Below, in pieces: positions 1-10,347 of a stretch of 64,000 bases of DNA. The position numbers and the translations under genes are program-made. The stretch is from Sutterella sp. (GTDB taxonomy: Bacteria > Pseudomonadota > Gammaproteobacteria > Burkholderiales > Burkholderiaceae_F): assembly GCA_020025965.1 (NCBI GenBank), contig JAHHRG010000002.1, positions 1 through 64,000 of the forward strand, read 5' to 3'. Below the pieces are notes generated by a model. The model searched no databases and was not told where the DNA came from. It saw nothing but the letters and a program-made list of their open reading frames with translations. How positions within the stretch are numbered: position 1 is the stretch's first letter; the number at the start of each line of letters is the position of its first letter.

Positions 1-232
<232 letters not shown>

Positions 233-281
233 CTAAGTCTTAAAAAGGGAGTAAGTGAAAAAAACTGATGTTATTTGACTG

Positions 282-1115
282 TTAGTGGCTGCTATGGGCC
301 TGGCCGATATAAACCAGCGTGAGCATCATAAAGATGAAGGCCTGCAACAAAACAATCAGGACATGGAAAAGCCACCAAGCCAAGCTGGCAACAATCTGTC
401 CGAGACCCGCGGCCGCAGCCCCAAAGGGACTGAGTTCGAGAGCAAAGCCGCCCAAAAGGGCAAGCAAGAAGAAGAGCAATTCGCCGGCATACATATTGCC
501 AAAAAGTCGCATGCCGAGAGACACGAACTTAGCAGCGTACTCGATGAGATTCAACAAAAAGTTAAACGCCCAAAGAGCAGGATGATTGCCGAACGGAGCC
601 GTGAACAATTCACAGACAAAGCCACCGAGGCCCTTCACCTTCACACCATAGTAGAACATGAGGAGAAGAACGCCCAACGACATACCGAGCGGACCGTTAA
701 GGTCAGCCGTCGGCAGAGGACGAAGGTAAGAAAGCCCAATCAAATCAGAGTGAGCAATCACAGGGAGCAAGTCAACCGGAATCAAGTCGATGGCATTCAT
801 CAACGTGACCCAGCAGAACACGGTCAAAGCAAGAGGAGCTACGAAAGTGCGATCGCCATGTACGATGGTCTTTGCCTGTTCATTGACAAAGTCCACCAAC
901 ATTTCGACTGCACACTGCATCTTTCCAGGAACCCCGGAAGTCGCCTTCTTAGCACCGGCTCGCAAGATAAAGAACATGACAACCAACGCCAACACGGAGA
1001 AGAAGATGGTGTCGTAGTTCAGTACGGAAAAATCAACAATACTGCTCATTTCTCCAGAGGAGAGATGATGCAAGTGATGCTGAATATACCCAGTAGCGGT
1101 TAGGGCCTCTGCCAT
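282..1115 (-). CDS. atpB: ATP synthase Fo subunit a
   Basis: Subunit a provides the proton half-channels of ATP synthase next to the c-ring. The 277-residue product has the family's length and several membrane helices. The conserved C-terminal helices are visible: [16 protein letters not shown] carries the essential helix-4 arginine region (GMRLFGN), followed by a long final hydrophobic helix ending [13 protein letters not shown]. The N-terminal start (YIQHHLHHL) matches betaproteobacterial AtpB. It lies 12 bases after atpI and 60 bases before atpE, so these genes form one operon read leftwards. Confidence 0.97.
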   Translation of the reverse strand: MAEALTATGYIQHHLHHLSSGEMSSIVDFSVLNYDTIFFSVLALVVMFFILRAGAKKATSGVPGKMQCAVEMLVDFVNEQAKTIVHGDRTFVAPLALTVFCWVTLMNAIDLIPVDLLPVIAHSDLIGLSYLRPLPTADLNGPLGMSLGVLLLMFYYGVKVKGLGGFVCELFTAPFGNHPALWAFNFLLNLIEYAAKFVSLGMRLFGNMYAGELLFFLLALLGGFALELSPFGAAAAGLGQIVASLAWWLFHVLIVLLQAFIFMMLTLVYIGQAHSSH

Positions 1116-1127
1116 GGATACCGATCC

Positions 1128-1547
1128 TTAGTTTCTCTTGAACAGCACGATGAAGTAACTATTCGCCACCGCAATTATCGAAGTGATAAAAGCGGGCCAA
1201 TGAAGATTTTCGTAGTATGTGACGATTAATCCCATAAGAATCAATACGATCACAATTTTTATAAATTCCCCATAAAGTACTGCGTGCGCACCAATTTTGT
1301 ACGACGCCGCCGTTATTTTCGGCAACGCTAGATATAACACAAGAAGTGTTGCCGGAACAGCGTAAGCCAATCCGACCATCAGCGCCGTGTAAGCCGCATC
1401 CTGCCCTACGAAAACAGCAAAGATTGCGGTTACAACGAAAACAATGACGTACTGCGCAAGGGAAGTGTGCATCATATCAGAAATGGCGTACATACTTGCG
1501 ACAGAACTGAGGGATTTAAATCGAGTTGATTTTAAGTTTTGTTTCAT
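1128..1547 (-). CDS. atpI: ATP synthase subunit I
   Basis: AtpI is a small membrane protein at the head of atp operons, implicated in c-ring assembly. The product is about 139 residues with four hydrophobic segments (for example YVIVFVVTAIFAVFVG and IVIVLILMGLIVTYY). Its position directly before atpB is the main evidence, since the family is poorly conserved. I chose the ATG at 1547; a TTG six codons upstream (1565) is possible, and neither has a strong ribosome binding site. The 120 bases between this gene and parB should hold the atp operon promoter, but I could not pick one clearly. Confidence 0.85.
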   Translation of the reverse strand: MKQNLKSTRFKSLSSVASMYAISDMMHTSLAQYVIVFVVTAIFAVFVGQDAAYTALMVGLAYAVPATLLVLYLALPKITAASYKIGAHAVLYGEFIKIVIVLILMGLIVTYYENLHWPAFITSIIAVANSYFIVLFKRN

Positions 1548-1668
1548 CTTCACACAACTAACCAAAAGACCTACTAAAAATACCCCTCAGGTGGTAGTTC
1601 TATAGCTAAGCGTTTAGGTAGTTACTTTTTGGAAAGATTTAATCTATAACCTTTCGAACTTGGTTACT

Positions 1669-2562
1669 TTATCTCTGCGCCTGAATATGGTCGACGATAC
1701 CCTGAAGCTGTTCCAGATTTCCAAATTCGATCACGATACGACCTTTACCCTTCTGGTTCGCCGTCAATTTCACAACGGCCCCCAGAGTATCTGCAAGTGC
1801 TTCTTCCAGAATAATGTCATCACGAGTCTTGATGATCACGCGCTTCTTGGGAGCTTTTTCTTCTTGGGCGACCTTTGTCTTACGGACAGCCTCTTCCGTT
1901 TGACGAACGGAGAGTCCTTTGGCAACGATTTCTTTCGCCAAAAGAACCTGATCGGCCCCCTCAAGTCCCAACAGTGCGCGAGCGTGACCCATTTCAAGCT
2001 CTTTCTCAAAGAGCATGGTTTTCACTTCCTCGGTCAGTGACAAAAGGCGCAAAAGGTTCGTTACTGTCGCACGTGACCGACCTAAAGCAGTCGCCACTTG
2101 TTCGTGAGTATAGCCATACTCGTTGATAAGACGTTCAATCCCCATTGACTCTTCCAACGGATTAAGGTCTTCACGTTGAATGTTTTCAATCAAAGCAAGA
2201 GCTAGTGCCTGAAAATTGTCTACTTCACGAACAATAGTCGGCACTTTGCTGAGACCTGCTATCTTCGCGGCCTGATAACGACGTTCACCTGCAATGATTT
2301 CATACTTACCGTTATCAAGTTCTCGAACCACAATGGGGTTAATGATCCCTTGCTCCTTGATGGACTGAGCCAACTCGTTCAAGGGCTCTTCAGCCATGTG
2401 TCGGCGAGGCTGCGAAGGATCGGGCAAAAGCTGATCAATAGGCAACTCGACAAAACGGGCTGTACCTTCTTTCACATCGTCCCAGATGTCATCAAAAGAA
2501 TCCTCACCGTAAAGAGCATCGAGCCCCTTGCCTAATCCACGATTTTTCTTATTAACCGACAC
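1669..2562 (-). CDS. parB: Chromosome partitioning protein ParB
   Basis: ParB binds parS sites near the origin, spreads as a CTP-dependent clamp and works with ParA to segregate origins. The 297-residue protein begins with the typical GLGKGLDALYGE. It then has the ParB/Srx CTPase domain with GERRYQAAKIAGLSKVP (about residues 92-108), a central HTH (HEQVATALGRSRATVTNLLRL) and a C-terminal dimerisation region. The start is GTG at 2562 with GAGG six bases upstream. It follows parA with a 21-base gap in a parAB operon. No canonical parS 16-mer was recognised in this window. Confidence 0.96.
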   Translation of the reverse strand: MSVNKKNRGLGKGLDALYGEDSFDDIWDDVKEGTARFVELPIDQLLPDPSQPRRHMAEEPLNELAQSIKEQGIINPIVVRELDNGKYEIIAGERRYQAAKIAGLSKVPTIVREVDNFQALALALIENIQREDLNPLEESMGIERLINEYGYTHEQVATALGRSRATVTNLLRLLSLTEEVKTMLFEKELEMGHARALLGLEGADQVLLAKEIVAKGLSVRQTEEAVRKTKVAQEEKAPKKRVIIKTRDDIILEEALADTLGAVVKLTANQKGKGRIVIEFGNLEQLQGIVDHIQAQR

Positions 2563-2583
2563 AGTTAACCTCTACCTATAAAT

Positions 2584-3357
2584 TTATTCCTTAGCCTCAA
2601 TACGCTCGATCAATTCGTTTGCACAGGCAACATAAGCCTTCGAGCCCTTGCTCGACTTGTCATAGATCACACCGGGCAACCCGTAGCTAGGGGCTTCGGC
2701 CAAACGAACATTTCGCGGAATCACGGTTGCAAAAACCTTTTCACCGAAATGCTTGTAGAGCTGAGCGCTCACCTGTTGCTGCAGGGTAATGCGCTGATCA
2801 AACATCACGCGTAACAGAGCAACAATCCGAAGCTTGCGATTCATATCCTTGTGAACACGCTTTATCGAAGCCACCATATCGGTCAATCCTTCCAATGCGT
2901 AGTACTCGCACTGCATCGGAATAATGACACCGTCAGCCGCACAAAGCGCATTAAGAGTCAAGAACGAGAGGCTCGGAGGACAATCAATAAGCACATAGTC
3001 GTAACGATCCAACACGGGAGCAAGCGCCATTTTGAGCCGCAAGGTACGACGTTCGACCGTCGCAAGCTCAACCTCGGCACCAGCCAATTCTCGATTTGCA
3101 GGAAGCACATCAAAACCACAGGCTTCTGCATGACAAACGACTTCGTCAAAAGAAGCCGTTTCAAGCAGAAGTTCATAAACGGAGCTCCTGAGGTTGCGTT
3201 TTTCTATACCACAACCCATGGTTCCATTTCCCTGAGGGTCCAAGTCAATCAGCAACACACGGCGCTTGAGAACTGCCAGAGCCGCAGCAAGATTCACTGC
3301 CGACGTCGTCTTACCTACGCCGCCCTTTTGGTTTGCTATACAAAAAACATGAGCCAT
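2584..3357 (-). CDS. parA: Chromosome partitioning ATPase ParA (Soj)
   Basis: ParA is the Walker-type ATPase that drives ParB-parS segregation. The deviant Walker A motif KGGVGKTT lies near the N-terminus, followed by the Walker B type segment DYVLIDCPPSLSFLT and the Walker A-prime region RVLLIDLDPQGN. From the ATG at 3357 the protein is 257 residues, normal for chromosomal ParA. A TTG at 3384 would add nine non-conserved residues and is less likely. The gene sits in the usual place between the rsmG group and parB, although a MarC-family gene is interposed upstream. Confidence 0.95.
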   Translation of the reverse strand: MAHVFCIANQKGGVGKTTSAVNLAAALAVLKRRVLLIDLDPQGNGTMGCGIEKRNLRSSVYELLLETASFDEVVCHAEACGFDVLPANRELAGAEVELATVERRTLRLKMALAPVLDRYDYVLIDCPPSLSFLTLNALCAADGVIIPMQCEYYALEGLTDMVASIKRVHKDMNRKLRIVALLRVMFDQRITLQQQVSAQLYKHFGEKVFATVIPRNVRLAEAPSYGLPGVIYDKSSKGSKAYVACANELIERIEAKE

Positions 3358-3449
3358 ATTTATTCTGTGGTTAGATACACTCAAGCTGAGCGTTAAGTTC
3401 TTGTCTTGTTATGTCAACCATTGTACCGAAGCGTTTTTTCACTTTGCAC

Positions 3450-4112
3450 TTATACGGTCGGTTTAATATTGAGCCAAAGTACTTCGAACCCCTGCCAACC
3501 GATACTCACACCAAGGCAGATCACGATAAAGGCGAAAATTCGGATGAATGCGTCCGAACCGGCCAAGCCAACTGCTCGACTAAATCGATCGCTGAAGCGA
3601 TAGCACCCCCAGACAATAAAAACTGTGGCAAAGATAGCTAAAGTCGTTCCGATGAAATGTTCTACGGTGTACGAAGCACTCGCCGTCAGTGCCACTGCGG
3701 CGGCAATTGCGCCAGGCCCCGTTGTCAACGGCAATGTGAAAGGATAAAAGGCCATTGTGTTGAGCTTCGCTCGAGGCAGTGCAACCTGCTTGTCAGTGCT
3801 TTCATCCTGAGTCGGTGCATTCAAGACTTTCCAACCCATAGCAAAGAGAACAATACCGCCAGCCAACTGCAACACGCCGACGGAGATACCGAACAGATTC
3901 AAAATAATTTGACCGCACGTCGTACAAACAATCAGCACAATCATGCAGTACAAAGCGATTCTGTTAGCAACAAACGCACGATCGCGGTCGTTGAGGTTGC
4001 GGACAAGCTTGCTGTAGAACATAGCACCGCTAAACGGATTAATCACTGGCAAAAGCACAGTAAACGCCAGGACAAAAACACCGATGGTATCTGTGGGCAC
4101 GGTTTTTACCAA
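3450..4112 (-). CDS. MarC family (UPF0056) integral membrane protein
   Basis: The 220-residue product has about six hydrophobic segments and the N-terminal family signature of MarC proteins (LLPVINPFSGAMFY), with a second conserved stretch LQLAGGIVLFAMGWKVL and a glycine-rich TGPGAIAAAVAL. MarC proteins are inner-membrane proteins of uncertain function; the old link to multiple antibiotic resistance is not supported. The start is probably TTG at 4112, with a purine-rich GAAGAG about 9 bases upstream; GTG codons further in are alternatives. It lies between rsmG and parA on the same strand with gaps of 23 and 92 bases. Confidence 0.85.
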   Translation of the reverse strand: MVKTVPTDTIGVFVLAFTVLLPVINPFSGAMFYSKLVRNLNDRDRAFVANRIALYCMIVLIVCTTCGQIILNLFGISVGVLQLAGGIVLFAMGWKVLNAPTQDESTDKQVALPRAKLNTMAFYPFTLPLTTGPGAIAAAVALTASASYTVEHFIGTTLAIFATVFIVWGCYRFSDRFSRAVGLAGSDAFIRIFAFIVICLGVSIGWQGFEVLWLNIKPTV

Positions 4113-4135
4113 TAATTTTTAGAGCTCTTCTGGCG

Positions 4136-4771
4136 TCAATCAGCGAGTTTCATAACCACCAAATGACGATCTTCAGCAAGGCCCGGTACATTCAAAGCGA
4201 TCGTCTCGACCACTTTGGCATGTGACAGAGATACCATTTCTTTCTCAGGATTCTGCCCCTTCATAGCTAGCCAAACTCCGTTCTCGCCCATGAGCTTATA
4301 AGTCAGCTCAGTAAAAAGCTCAAGGCTCGCAAAAGCACGTGACGTAATCACGTCGTAGGAACCCTTCATCGTTTCTACACGCTTGTGTTCGGCACGGTAA
4401 TTGCTCAATCCCAAGTCAATCGCCGCCTGTGTCAAGAAGGCGGTTTTTTTCTTGACAGCATCAACGGCCGTTACCTTTAGATCGGGACGCAAAATGGCGA
4501 GGGGAATTGACGGCAAACCGCCGCCACTGCCGACATCAAGGACAGCCTTAGCATCGGGGGCAACACTCGCGACATAAGGCACAAGCGTAGCGGAGTCAAG
4601 TAGATGATGTGTCAGAATATCGCGATCGTCACGAATGGCCGTAAGGTTATAGACCTTGTTCCATCGTTGCAAAAGACCAGCAAACTTCACGAGCTGTGCG
4701 ATTTGCTCTTCGGTGTAGGCAAGACCAATTTTGTCCAAACCAACCTTGAGTTGGGCTTCCCAATTATTCAT
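4136..4771 (-). CDS. rsmG: 16S rRNA (guanine527-N7)-methyltransferase
   Basis: RsmG (GidB) methylates G527 of 16S rRNA using S-adenosylmethionine. The 211-residue protein has the N-terminal helical part with [13 protein letters not shown], followed by the SAM-binding motif [17 protein letters not shown] and the acidic motif [14 protein letters not shown]. Later [16 protein letters not shown] matches the family. Its ATG overlaps the mnmG stop region by 8 bases, so the two are translationally coupled as in most proteobacteria. Confidence 0.97.
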   Translation of the reverse strand: MNNWEAQLKVGLDKIGLAYTEEQIAQLVKFAGLLQRWNKVYNLTAIRDDRDILTHHLLDSATLVPYVASVAPDAKAVLDVGSGGGLPSIPLAILRPDLKVTAVDAVKKKTAFLTQAAIDLGLSNYRAEHKRVETMKGSYDVITSRAFASLELFTELTYKLMGENGVWLAMKGQNPEKEMVSLSHAKVVETIALNVPGLAEDRHLVVMKLAD

Positions 4772-6704
4772 CTGTATTTCCAGAGGCCTGCGTGCCTTTG
4801 TTTTTCGTGTAATAAAACTTTCGCTTCAAGTGAACGAGAAGCAACGAAACTGCAGCGGGCGTCACGCCAGAAATGCGAGAGGCCTGACCGATGGTTTCAG
4901 GACAACCAGCCTTCAGTTTCTGACGAACTTCGAAACTCAACCCGGGGACGGCTTCGTAATCGATACCAGCGGGAATACGAAGCGTTTCGTTGGCAACGGT
5001 CTTTTCGATTTCATTACGTTGACGGGCAATATAGCCGCGGTACTTCACTTCGATTTCAACCTGTTCACATTCTTCGTCGCTGTAGCCCTCGAGATCAAGA
5101 AGGTTCTTACCATCCTTACGCTTCAACGTAGCAAGCGAAGCCAAATTGATGTTGGGACGGGAGAGCAGATTGTCGAGCGAATATTCGCGCTCAATCGGAG
5201 CACCGATCACACGATTGACTTCCACTTCGTCAAGAAGATTAGGATAAACCCAGGTACTCTTCAACTTTTCAGCAGCCACAGCAATCTTTTCCTGTTTACG
5301 GCAGAAAAATTCCCAACGAACGTCATCAACGAGACCGAGTTTACGACCGATTTCCGTTAATCGAACATCGGCATTGTCTTCCCGAAGAGAAAGTCGATAT
5401 TCAGCGCGACTAGTAAACATACGGTACGGTTCTGTCACGCCGCGCGTTGTCAGATCATCAACCATCACGCCAAGATAGGCTTCATCACGGCGAGCCGTCC
5501 AACTGCCTTCATCGCGAGCATAGAGGGCAGCATTCAAACCAGCGAGCAATCCCTGAGCTGCCGCTTCCTCATAGCCAGTCGTCCCGTTGATCTGGCCTGC
5601 AAAGAAGAGGCCCGGCATTTCCTTCGTTTCAAGACTCGTCTTGAGACCGCGAGGATCATAGAAATCGTATTCAATAGCGTAACCTGGACGCAGAAGATGA
5701 GCATGCTCAAGCCCCGGCATGTTGTGAACTATGTCGAGCTGAACATCAAACGGAAGACTCGTAGAAATACCGTTGGGATAGTACTCGTTGACGGAAAGGC
5801 CTTCCGGCTCCAAGAACACTTGATGGCTGTCTTTATCGGCAAAACGCTTAACCTTGTCTTCGATAGACGGGCAGTAACGTGGACCGATACCGTGAATGAT
5901 GCCGGTGTACATCGGCGAGCGATCAAGATTGGCGAGAATGATGTCGTGAACCTTCTGATTCGTACGCGTAATCCAGCAGGGCAACTGCTTCGGATGTTCT
6001 GGCGCAGGACGAAGGAGACTGAAGATCGGGATCGGATCCAAATCACCGTCCTGGCGCTGGCACTTCGAAAAATCAATAGTGCGACCGTCAATGCGGGCAG
6101 GCGTACCTGTCTTCAAACGTCCCTGTGGCATATTGAGTTCTTTGAGGCGTTCTGCTAGACGAACACTAGCAGGATCACCTACTCGACCAGCCTGATAGTG
6201 TTCAAGTCCAATGTGAACCATACCATTCAAGAAGGTCCCTGCGCTGAGTACCACGGAACGAGTAGCAAAGCGAATGCCCGTTTGTGTCACCACACCAGCC
6301 ACCTTGCCGTTCTCAACTATCAAGTCGTCAATCGCTTGTTGGAATACCCAAAGGTTTTCCTGATTTTCCACGCGACGACGCATCGCCTGACGATAAAGCT
6401 GACGGTCAATCTGGGCACGGGAAGCGCGAACAGCGGGCCCTTTGGAACGGTTCAAAATACGGAACTGAATACCAGCTTCGTCGGTAACAATCCCCATTGC
6501 CCCGCCCATAGCGTCGAGTTCCTTTACAAGATGACCTTTGCCGATCCCGCCAATGGACGGATTGCAGGACAACTGACCAATTGTGTCAAGGTTGTGAGTA
6601 ACGAGTAGCGTCTTACGGCCCATGCGAGCAGCCGCCAAGGCAGCTTCCGCACCGGCATGACCGCAACCGACGACGATAACTTCAAATGTTTCCGGATACA
6701 GCAT
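4764..6704 (-). CDS. mnmG: tRNA uridine-5-carboxymethylaminomethyl(34) synthesis enzyme MnmG
   Basis: MnmG (GidA) is the FAD-binding partner of MnmE that modifies U34 of several tRNAs. The 646-residue protein opens with a dinucleotide-binding motif ([19 protein letters not shown]). It contains the conserved [20 protein letters not shown], the [11 protein letters not shown] segment with the family cysteine, [20 protein letters not shown], and a C-terminal helical domain. Its ATG follows the mnmE stop codon immediately, with no gap, and its end overlaps rsmG, showing an mnmE-mnmG-rsmG operon. Confidence 0.98.
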   Translation of the reverse strand: MLYPETFEVIVVGCGHAGAEAALAAARMGRKTLLVTHNLDTIGQLSCNPSIGGIGKGHLVKELDAMGGAMGIVTDEAGIQFRILNRSKGPAVRASRAQIDRQLYRQAMRRRVENQENLWVFQQAIDDLIVENGKVAGVVTQTGIRFATRSVVLSAGTFLNGMVHIGLEHYQAGRVGDPASVRLAERLKELNMPQGRLKTGTPARIDGRTIDFSKCQRQDGDLDPIPIFSLLRPAPEHPKQLPCWITRTNQKVHDIILANLDRSPMYTGIIHGIGPRYCPSIEDKVKRFADKDSHQVFLEPEGLSVNEYYPNGISTSLPFDVQLDIVHNMPGLEHAHLLRPGYAIEYDFYDPRGLKTSLETKEMPGLFFAGQINGTTGYEEAAAQGLLAGLNAALYARDEGSWTARRDEAYLGVMVDDLTTRGVTEPYRMFTSRAEYRLSLREDNADVRLTEIGRKLGLVDDVRWEFFCRKQEKIAVAAEKLKSTWVYPNLLDEVEVNRVIGAPIEREYSLDNLLSRPNINLASLATLKRKDGKNLLDLEGYSDEECEQVEIEVKYRGYIARQRNEIEKTVANETLRIPAGIDYEAVPGLSFEVRQKLKAGCPETIGQASRISGVTPAAVSLLLVHLKRKFYYTKNKGTQASGNTDE

Positions 6705-8075
6705 TTATTTCCCAATACAAAATTTGCCGAAGATGATGCCGAGAATATCATCGGAGGTCGTTTCGCCCAGAATGTCTCCTAGATCGCGACCCGCCAAACG
6801 AAGCTCTTCTGCAAGCAGTTCGATCATCGAAATATCGCTTCCCATATCAACGGCAATGCGAATGTGTTCCAGCGCGCCCTTGAGACAAACTAGATGTCGT
6901 TCTCTAGCCATAAAAAGACCGTCGGTCGAGGAAGCCATACCGACAACCTGTAACAAATGATCTTTCAAAGCCGGCAAACCATCGCCGGTACGAGCTGAAA
7001 TAAAGAAATTTTCTCCGCTCTTCTTCTTTGCCAACAAGTCAGTCTTGTTGCATACGTTAACAAGCGGTACTCCCTTGCGGACTTCGGCTAAAACACGTTC
7101 AAGAACTCTTTCGTCGTCGGCAACACATCCCGAAGCATCAGTCAGGTGGAGAACCACATCTGCCTTGCGGATTTCTGCTAGCGTGCGTTCGATCCCCTTA
7201 CTTTCAACCACGTCAACCGTTTCACGAATACCAGCCGTATCAACCATCTTGACGGGAATACCATTGATGTTGACCCAGTGTTCGATCTTGTCGCGGGTTG
7301 TACCTGGAATATCCGTGACAATAGCGACCTCCTGACATGCGAGCGCATTCAGAAGACTCGACTTTCCGACGTTCGGACTTCCAACAATAGCAACCGTAAC
7401 ACCTTCACGAAGAACGCTCCCCTGACGGGCGTTGTTGATCACATCTTCAAGCGCTGTTTTCACATCCGCAATGCGGGAAAGAATATGGGAAGCATGAAGA
7501 TGATCAACTTCTTCTTCAGGAAAATCGAGAGTGGCTTCCACAAAAGCGCGCAATTCGTTCACTTCTTCCGAAATCTCATGAACGGCTCGAGAGAAGTCTC
7601 CCTGAAGCGACCGGCTAGCTGCCTGCACGGCGGACTCGCTCACCGCATCAATCAGATCAGCAACGGCTTCAGCCTGTGCTAAGTCCATCTGACCATTCAT
7701 GTAAGCGCGTTTCGTAAATTCGCCTGGATCGGCTAAACGAATACCCATACCGCGAGCCTTCTCGAGCACGGCCTGAAGAATCATCTTCATCAACATTGGG
7801 CCGCCGTGAGCCTGGAGCTCAATCACTGATTCTCCGGTATAGCTGTTGGGGGCCGGGAAAAAGAGCACAATCGCTCGATCGAGCGTGTGCCCCGTTTCAT
7901 CCTTAAAAGGGAGAAGATGCGCATGACGGGGCAAAAGAACCGTCTTCTCATCGAAAAGCGCAGTTTGCATTTCACGGTCAAGCGTCTTGCTGAAAGACAC
8001 ACGGACAATACCGATGCCGCCGCGACCAGCAGCTGTTGCGATGGCAACAATCGGATCGTTATCACTATGAATCAT
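6705..8075 (-). CDS. mnmE: tRNA modification GTPase MnmE
   Basis: MnmE (TrmE) is the GTPase and folate-binding partner of MnmG in U34 modification. I chose the ATG at 8075, preceded by GAGA, because the protein then begins DPIVAIATAAGRGGIGIVR like the family and is 456 residues. The TrmE N-terminal domain, the central G domain with GSPNVGKSSLLNAL, DIPGTTRD, DTAGI and NKTD, and the invariant C-terminal CIGK are all visible. The open frame extends 25 codons further upstream without conservation. Confidence 0.97.
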   Translation of the reverse strand: MIHSDNDPIVAIATAAGRGGIGIVRVSFSKTLDREMQTALFDEKTVLLPRHAHLLPFKDETGHTLDRAIVLFFPAPNSYTGESVIELQAHGGPMLMKMILQAVLEKARGMGIRLADPGEFTKRAYMNGQMDLAQAEAVADLIDAVSESAVQAASRSLQGDFSRAVHEISEEVNELRAFVEATLDFPEEEVDHLHASHILSRIADVKTALEDVINNARQGSVLREGVTVAIVGSPNVGKSSLLNALACQEVAIVTDIPGTTRDKIEHWVNINGIPVKMVDTAGIRETVDVVESKGIERTLAEIRKADVVLHLTDASGCVADDERVLERVLAEVRKGVPLVNVCNKTDLLAKKKSGENFFISARTGDGLPALKDHLLQVVGMASSTDGLFMARERHLVCLKGALEHIRIAVDMGSDISMIELLAEELRLAGRDLGDILGETTSDDILGIIFGKFCIGK

Positions 8076-8218
8076 TTTTCTCGATGAAGTTCGGTTAAAA
8101 AGACGGACGGGGTTATTGCGCAAACAAAAACCGATAATAAATAATTGCAAGCATTTTAATGCTCACGAGGAAGTCTTTGGGTTAGGATTTAAGCTTTTCC
8201 ACTAATCACGAGACAACA

Positions 8219-8542
8219 ATGTCGTTGCAACACCCTCGAGACGGGAAACCGTCCTTTTTCGGTCCCGCATTAGTCGGCGCATGTACTGGCGTTATCCTCT
8301 CTGTCCCTATTGCAGCCCTTACCGCCGCAGCACTAGGTTCGACTTATGAAACCCGAGCACTCGTTTACACGTGCTTTCTTCTGTGGGTCGTCGTCGGTGC
8401 CATTACTATCTTTGCGAAAACCTACAAAGCACCACAACAACCGCTCTCCATAAAGATGACCTTGATATGGTGTATATCGCTTTGGTTATGGCCTTTGCTT
8501 TTCCTGCCTATCAAAAAGGTGAAAAGCGCGAGAAAAGATTGA
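8219..8542 (+). CDS. Small hypothetical membrane protein
   Basis: A 107-residue open frame I do not recognise. It has three likely membrane segments (about residues 14-39, 46-64 and 78-98), a basic C-terminal tail (IKKVKSARKD) and a tryptophan-rich third segment (WCISLWLWPLLFLP). It lies opposite in strand to mnmE and yidC, in the gap between them, and a strong terminator follows its stop codon by about 20 bases. No clear Shine-Dalgarno precedes the ATG. The membrane pattern and the terminator favour a real gene, but without a homologue this stays tentative. Confidence 0.55.
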   Translation: MSLQHPRDGKPSFFGPALVGACTGVILSVPIAALTAAALGSTYETRALVYTCFLLWVVVGAITIFAKTYKAPQQPLSIKMTLIWCISLWLWPLLFLPIKKVKSARKD

Positions 8543-8562
8543 TGACTGACCACTTAATAAAA

Positions 8563-8595
8563 AAGGGATGCTCGTCATGAAGCATCCCTTCTTTT
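8563..8595. terminator. Bidirectional intrinsic terminator
   Basis: A perfect 10-base-pair stem (AAGGGATGCT / AGCATCCCTT) with an 8-base loop is followed by CTTTT on the plus strand and by a run of T on the minus strand (the A-tract just upstream). It can end both the small plus-strand ORF at 8219-8542 and the convergent yidC transcript. Confidence 0.85.
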
Positions 8596-8636
8596 GAGGC
8601 TTCGATCCCCGTCTTTTGACGGAGAATCATTACCCT

Positions 8637-10337
8637 TTAACCGCGAAGACGAGCAGCACGTTCGGCAGCAATCGTCTTATTAATCCACCACTGCTGGATG
8701 ATCGACAAGATGTTGTTCGTCAGCCAGTAGAGAACAAGACCAGATGCGAAAATGAAGAACATCACCGAGAAAACGATCGGCATGATGTACATCATTCGGG
8801 CTTGAACCGGATCAGTGGGCTTCGGATTCAGAAGAATCTGAAGGAACATAGTGATAGCCATCAGGAGCGGGAGAATGAACCAGGGGTCCGGCATAGCCAA
8901 GTCGTTCACCCAAAAGATCCAAGAGGCACCACGAAGTTCGACGGATCCCATCAACACCCAATAGAGAGCGAGAAAGACCGGAATCTGTAAAAGAAGAGGC
9001 AGACAACCGCCAACAGGGTTGATCTTTTCGTTCTTGTAAAGTTCCATCATAGCCTGATTGAGGCGCTGCTTGTCGTCTTTATAGCGATCCTGAAGTTGCT
9101 TCATACGCGGCGTGATTTCCTTCATACGAGCCATCGAACGATAGCCAGCGGCAGAAATCGGGTAGAGGATGAGCTTCACGATACAGGTCAAGAGCACAAT
9201 AGCCCAGCCCCAGTTGCCAACCATGTCATAAAGGACGGCAAGGAGCCAGTAGATAGGCTTGGCAAGGAACGTGAGCCAACCGTAGTCGACCACAAGTTCA
9301 AGCCCCGGAGCGATCTGTTCGAGACGCTTCTGATCCTGCGGACCGGAATAAAGAACTGCGTTTTCGACAACAGTTTGACCTGGAGCCACAGAGGGAAGCT
9401 TCACCATCGTACCGATAGAGAAAACGTCTTTACCGATTTCGCGAGCGTAGTTTTCACGTTCGATGCCCTGAGTGGGAACCCAAGCGCTGACAAAGTGGTG
9501 CTGAACGAGAGCAATCCAACCGTTATCCGTATGCTTTTCGAAAGAAGCGCTGTTGTCTTCAATATCATCGAAGGAGAGCTTTTCAAAATTGCTTTCGGAA
9601 GAGTAGACAGCCGGCCCTGTAAAAGTCTGGTACATGGAGCTTTCGCCGACCGGCTTGCCAGAGTCACGCGTAATCTGGTAGTAGATCGTCGGCGTCACGG
9701 CTTCAGCACCGTTATTCTTCACTTCAGTACGGACATCAATGCCGTAATGGCCCTTTGTGAAGCCGTAAGTCTTGCGAACCGTCACGTCCCCCTTCTGGGC
9801 TTCGAAAACGATATCGAGCTTGTCGGAGTCGCCCATATCAAGCTTGTCACTGACAAGCTTGAATTCGTCGCGATGGTTCGGGAAGTTACCGCCTACAAGC
9901 CCAGACTGAGCTACATAAAGGCGATCCTTGCTCATTTCCATCAAATGAACGTTACCGAGATTTTCCGCCGGTTTACGGCCAAGAATGAGACCGGCAAGGC
10001 CGACCTCAGTCCAATCGGCCTGTTGGGCGATCTGGGTCATTTCGCTACCGACGATAACAGCACCCTCACGGTCAAACGTGACCTTCATGCGGTCCGTCGT
10101 TACGACAACGGGATCCTTCGGCTGTTCGACAGGGACCACGTCAGCAACATCCTTGGCGCTAGGAGCAGCGACAGGAGGGACGGAAGCGTCGGCCTGAGCC
10201 TGGGCCTGCTGCTGAGCAACTTCAGGGTCATAAAAGAAGGACTTTTCGCCCTTATAAACCTGATAGTTATCCCAAAGCAGGAAGCAGGAGGTAAAGAGAA
10301 GCACCCATAAAATGGCGCGTTGGAAGTCTTTTCCCAT
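8637..10337 (-). CDS. yidC: Membrane protein insertase YidC
   Basis: YidC inserts and folds inner-membrane proteins, alone or with SecYEG. From the ATG at 10337 the protein is 566 residues: an N-terminal membrane anchor (FQRAILWVLLFTSCFLLW), a large periplasmic beta domain, and the conserved core of membrane helices including GWAIVLLTCIVKLILYP with its essential arginine-containing cytoplasmic loop (AGYRSMARMKEITPRMKQLQ), PVGGCLPLLLQIPVFLALY and a final helix ending in a short basic tail. An upstream in-frame ATG would overlap yidD and add non-conserved residues. It follows yidD by 10 bases. Confidence 0.97.
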   Translation of the reverse strand: MGKDFQRAILWVLLFTSCFLLWDNYQVYKGEKSFFYDPEVAQQQAQAQADASVPPVAAPSAKDVADVVPVEQPKDPVVVTTDRMKVTFDREGAVIVGSEMTQIAQQADWTEVGLAGLILGRKPAENLGNVHLMEMSKDRLYVAQSGLVGGNFPNHRDEFKLVSDKLDMGDSDKLDIVFEAQKGDVTVRKTYGFTKGHYGIDVRTEVKNNGAEAVTPTIYYQITRDSGKPVGESSMYQTFTGPAVYSSESNFEKLSFDDIEDNSASFEKHTDNGWIALVQHHFVSAWVPTQGIERENYAREIGKDVFSIGTMVKLPSVAPGQTVVENAVLYSGPQDQKRLEQIAPGLELVVDYGWLTFLAKPIYWLLAVLYDMVGNWGWAIVLLTCIVKLILYPISAAGYRSMARMKEITPRMKQLQDRYKDDKQRLNQAMMELYKNEKINPVGGCLPLLLQIPVFLALYWVLMGSVELRGASWIFWVNDLAMPDPWFILPLLMAITMFLQILLNPKPTDPVQARMMYIMPIVFSVMFFIFASGLVLYWLTNNILSIIQQWWINKTIAAERAARLRG

Positions 10338-10347
10338 AGTAAATCTG

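Noticed and set aside
285..1103. 272-residue plus-strand open frame
   Set aside because: It lies wholly antisense to atpB, whose protein sequence is unmistakable; the product is charged, low in hydrophobic order and resembles nothing known.
9096..10310. 404-residue plus-strand open frame
   Set aside because: It is antisense to yidC, a clear full-length gene, and is a by-product of codon usage.
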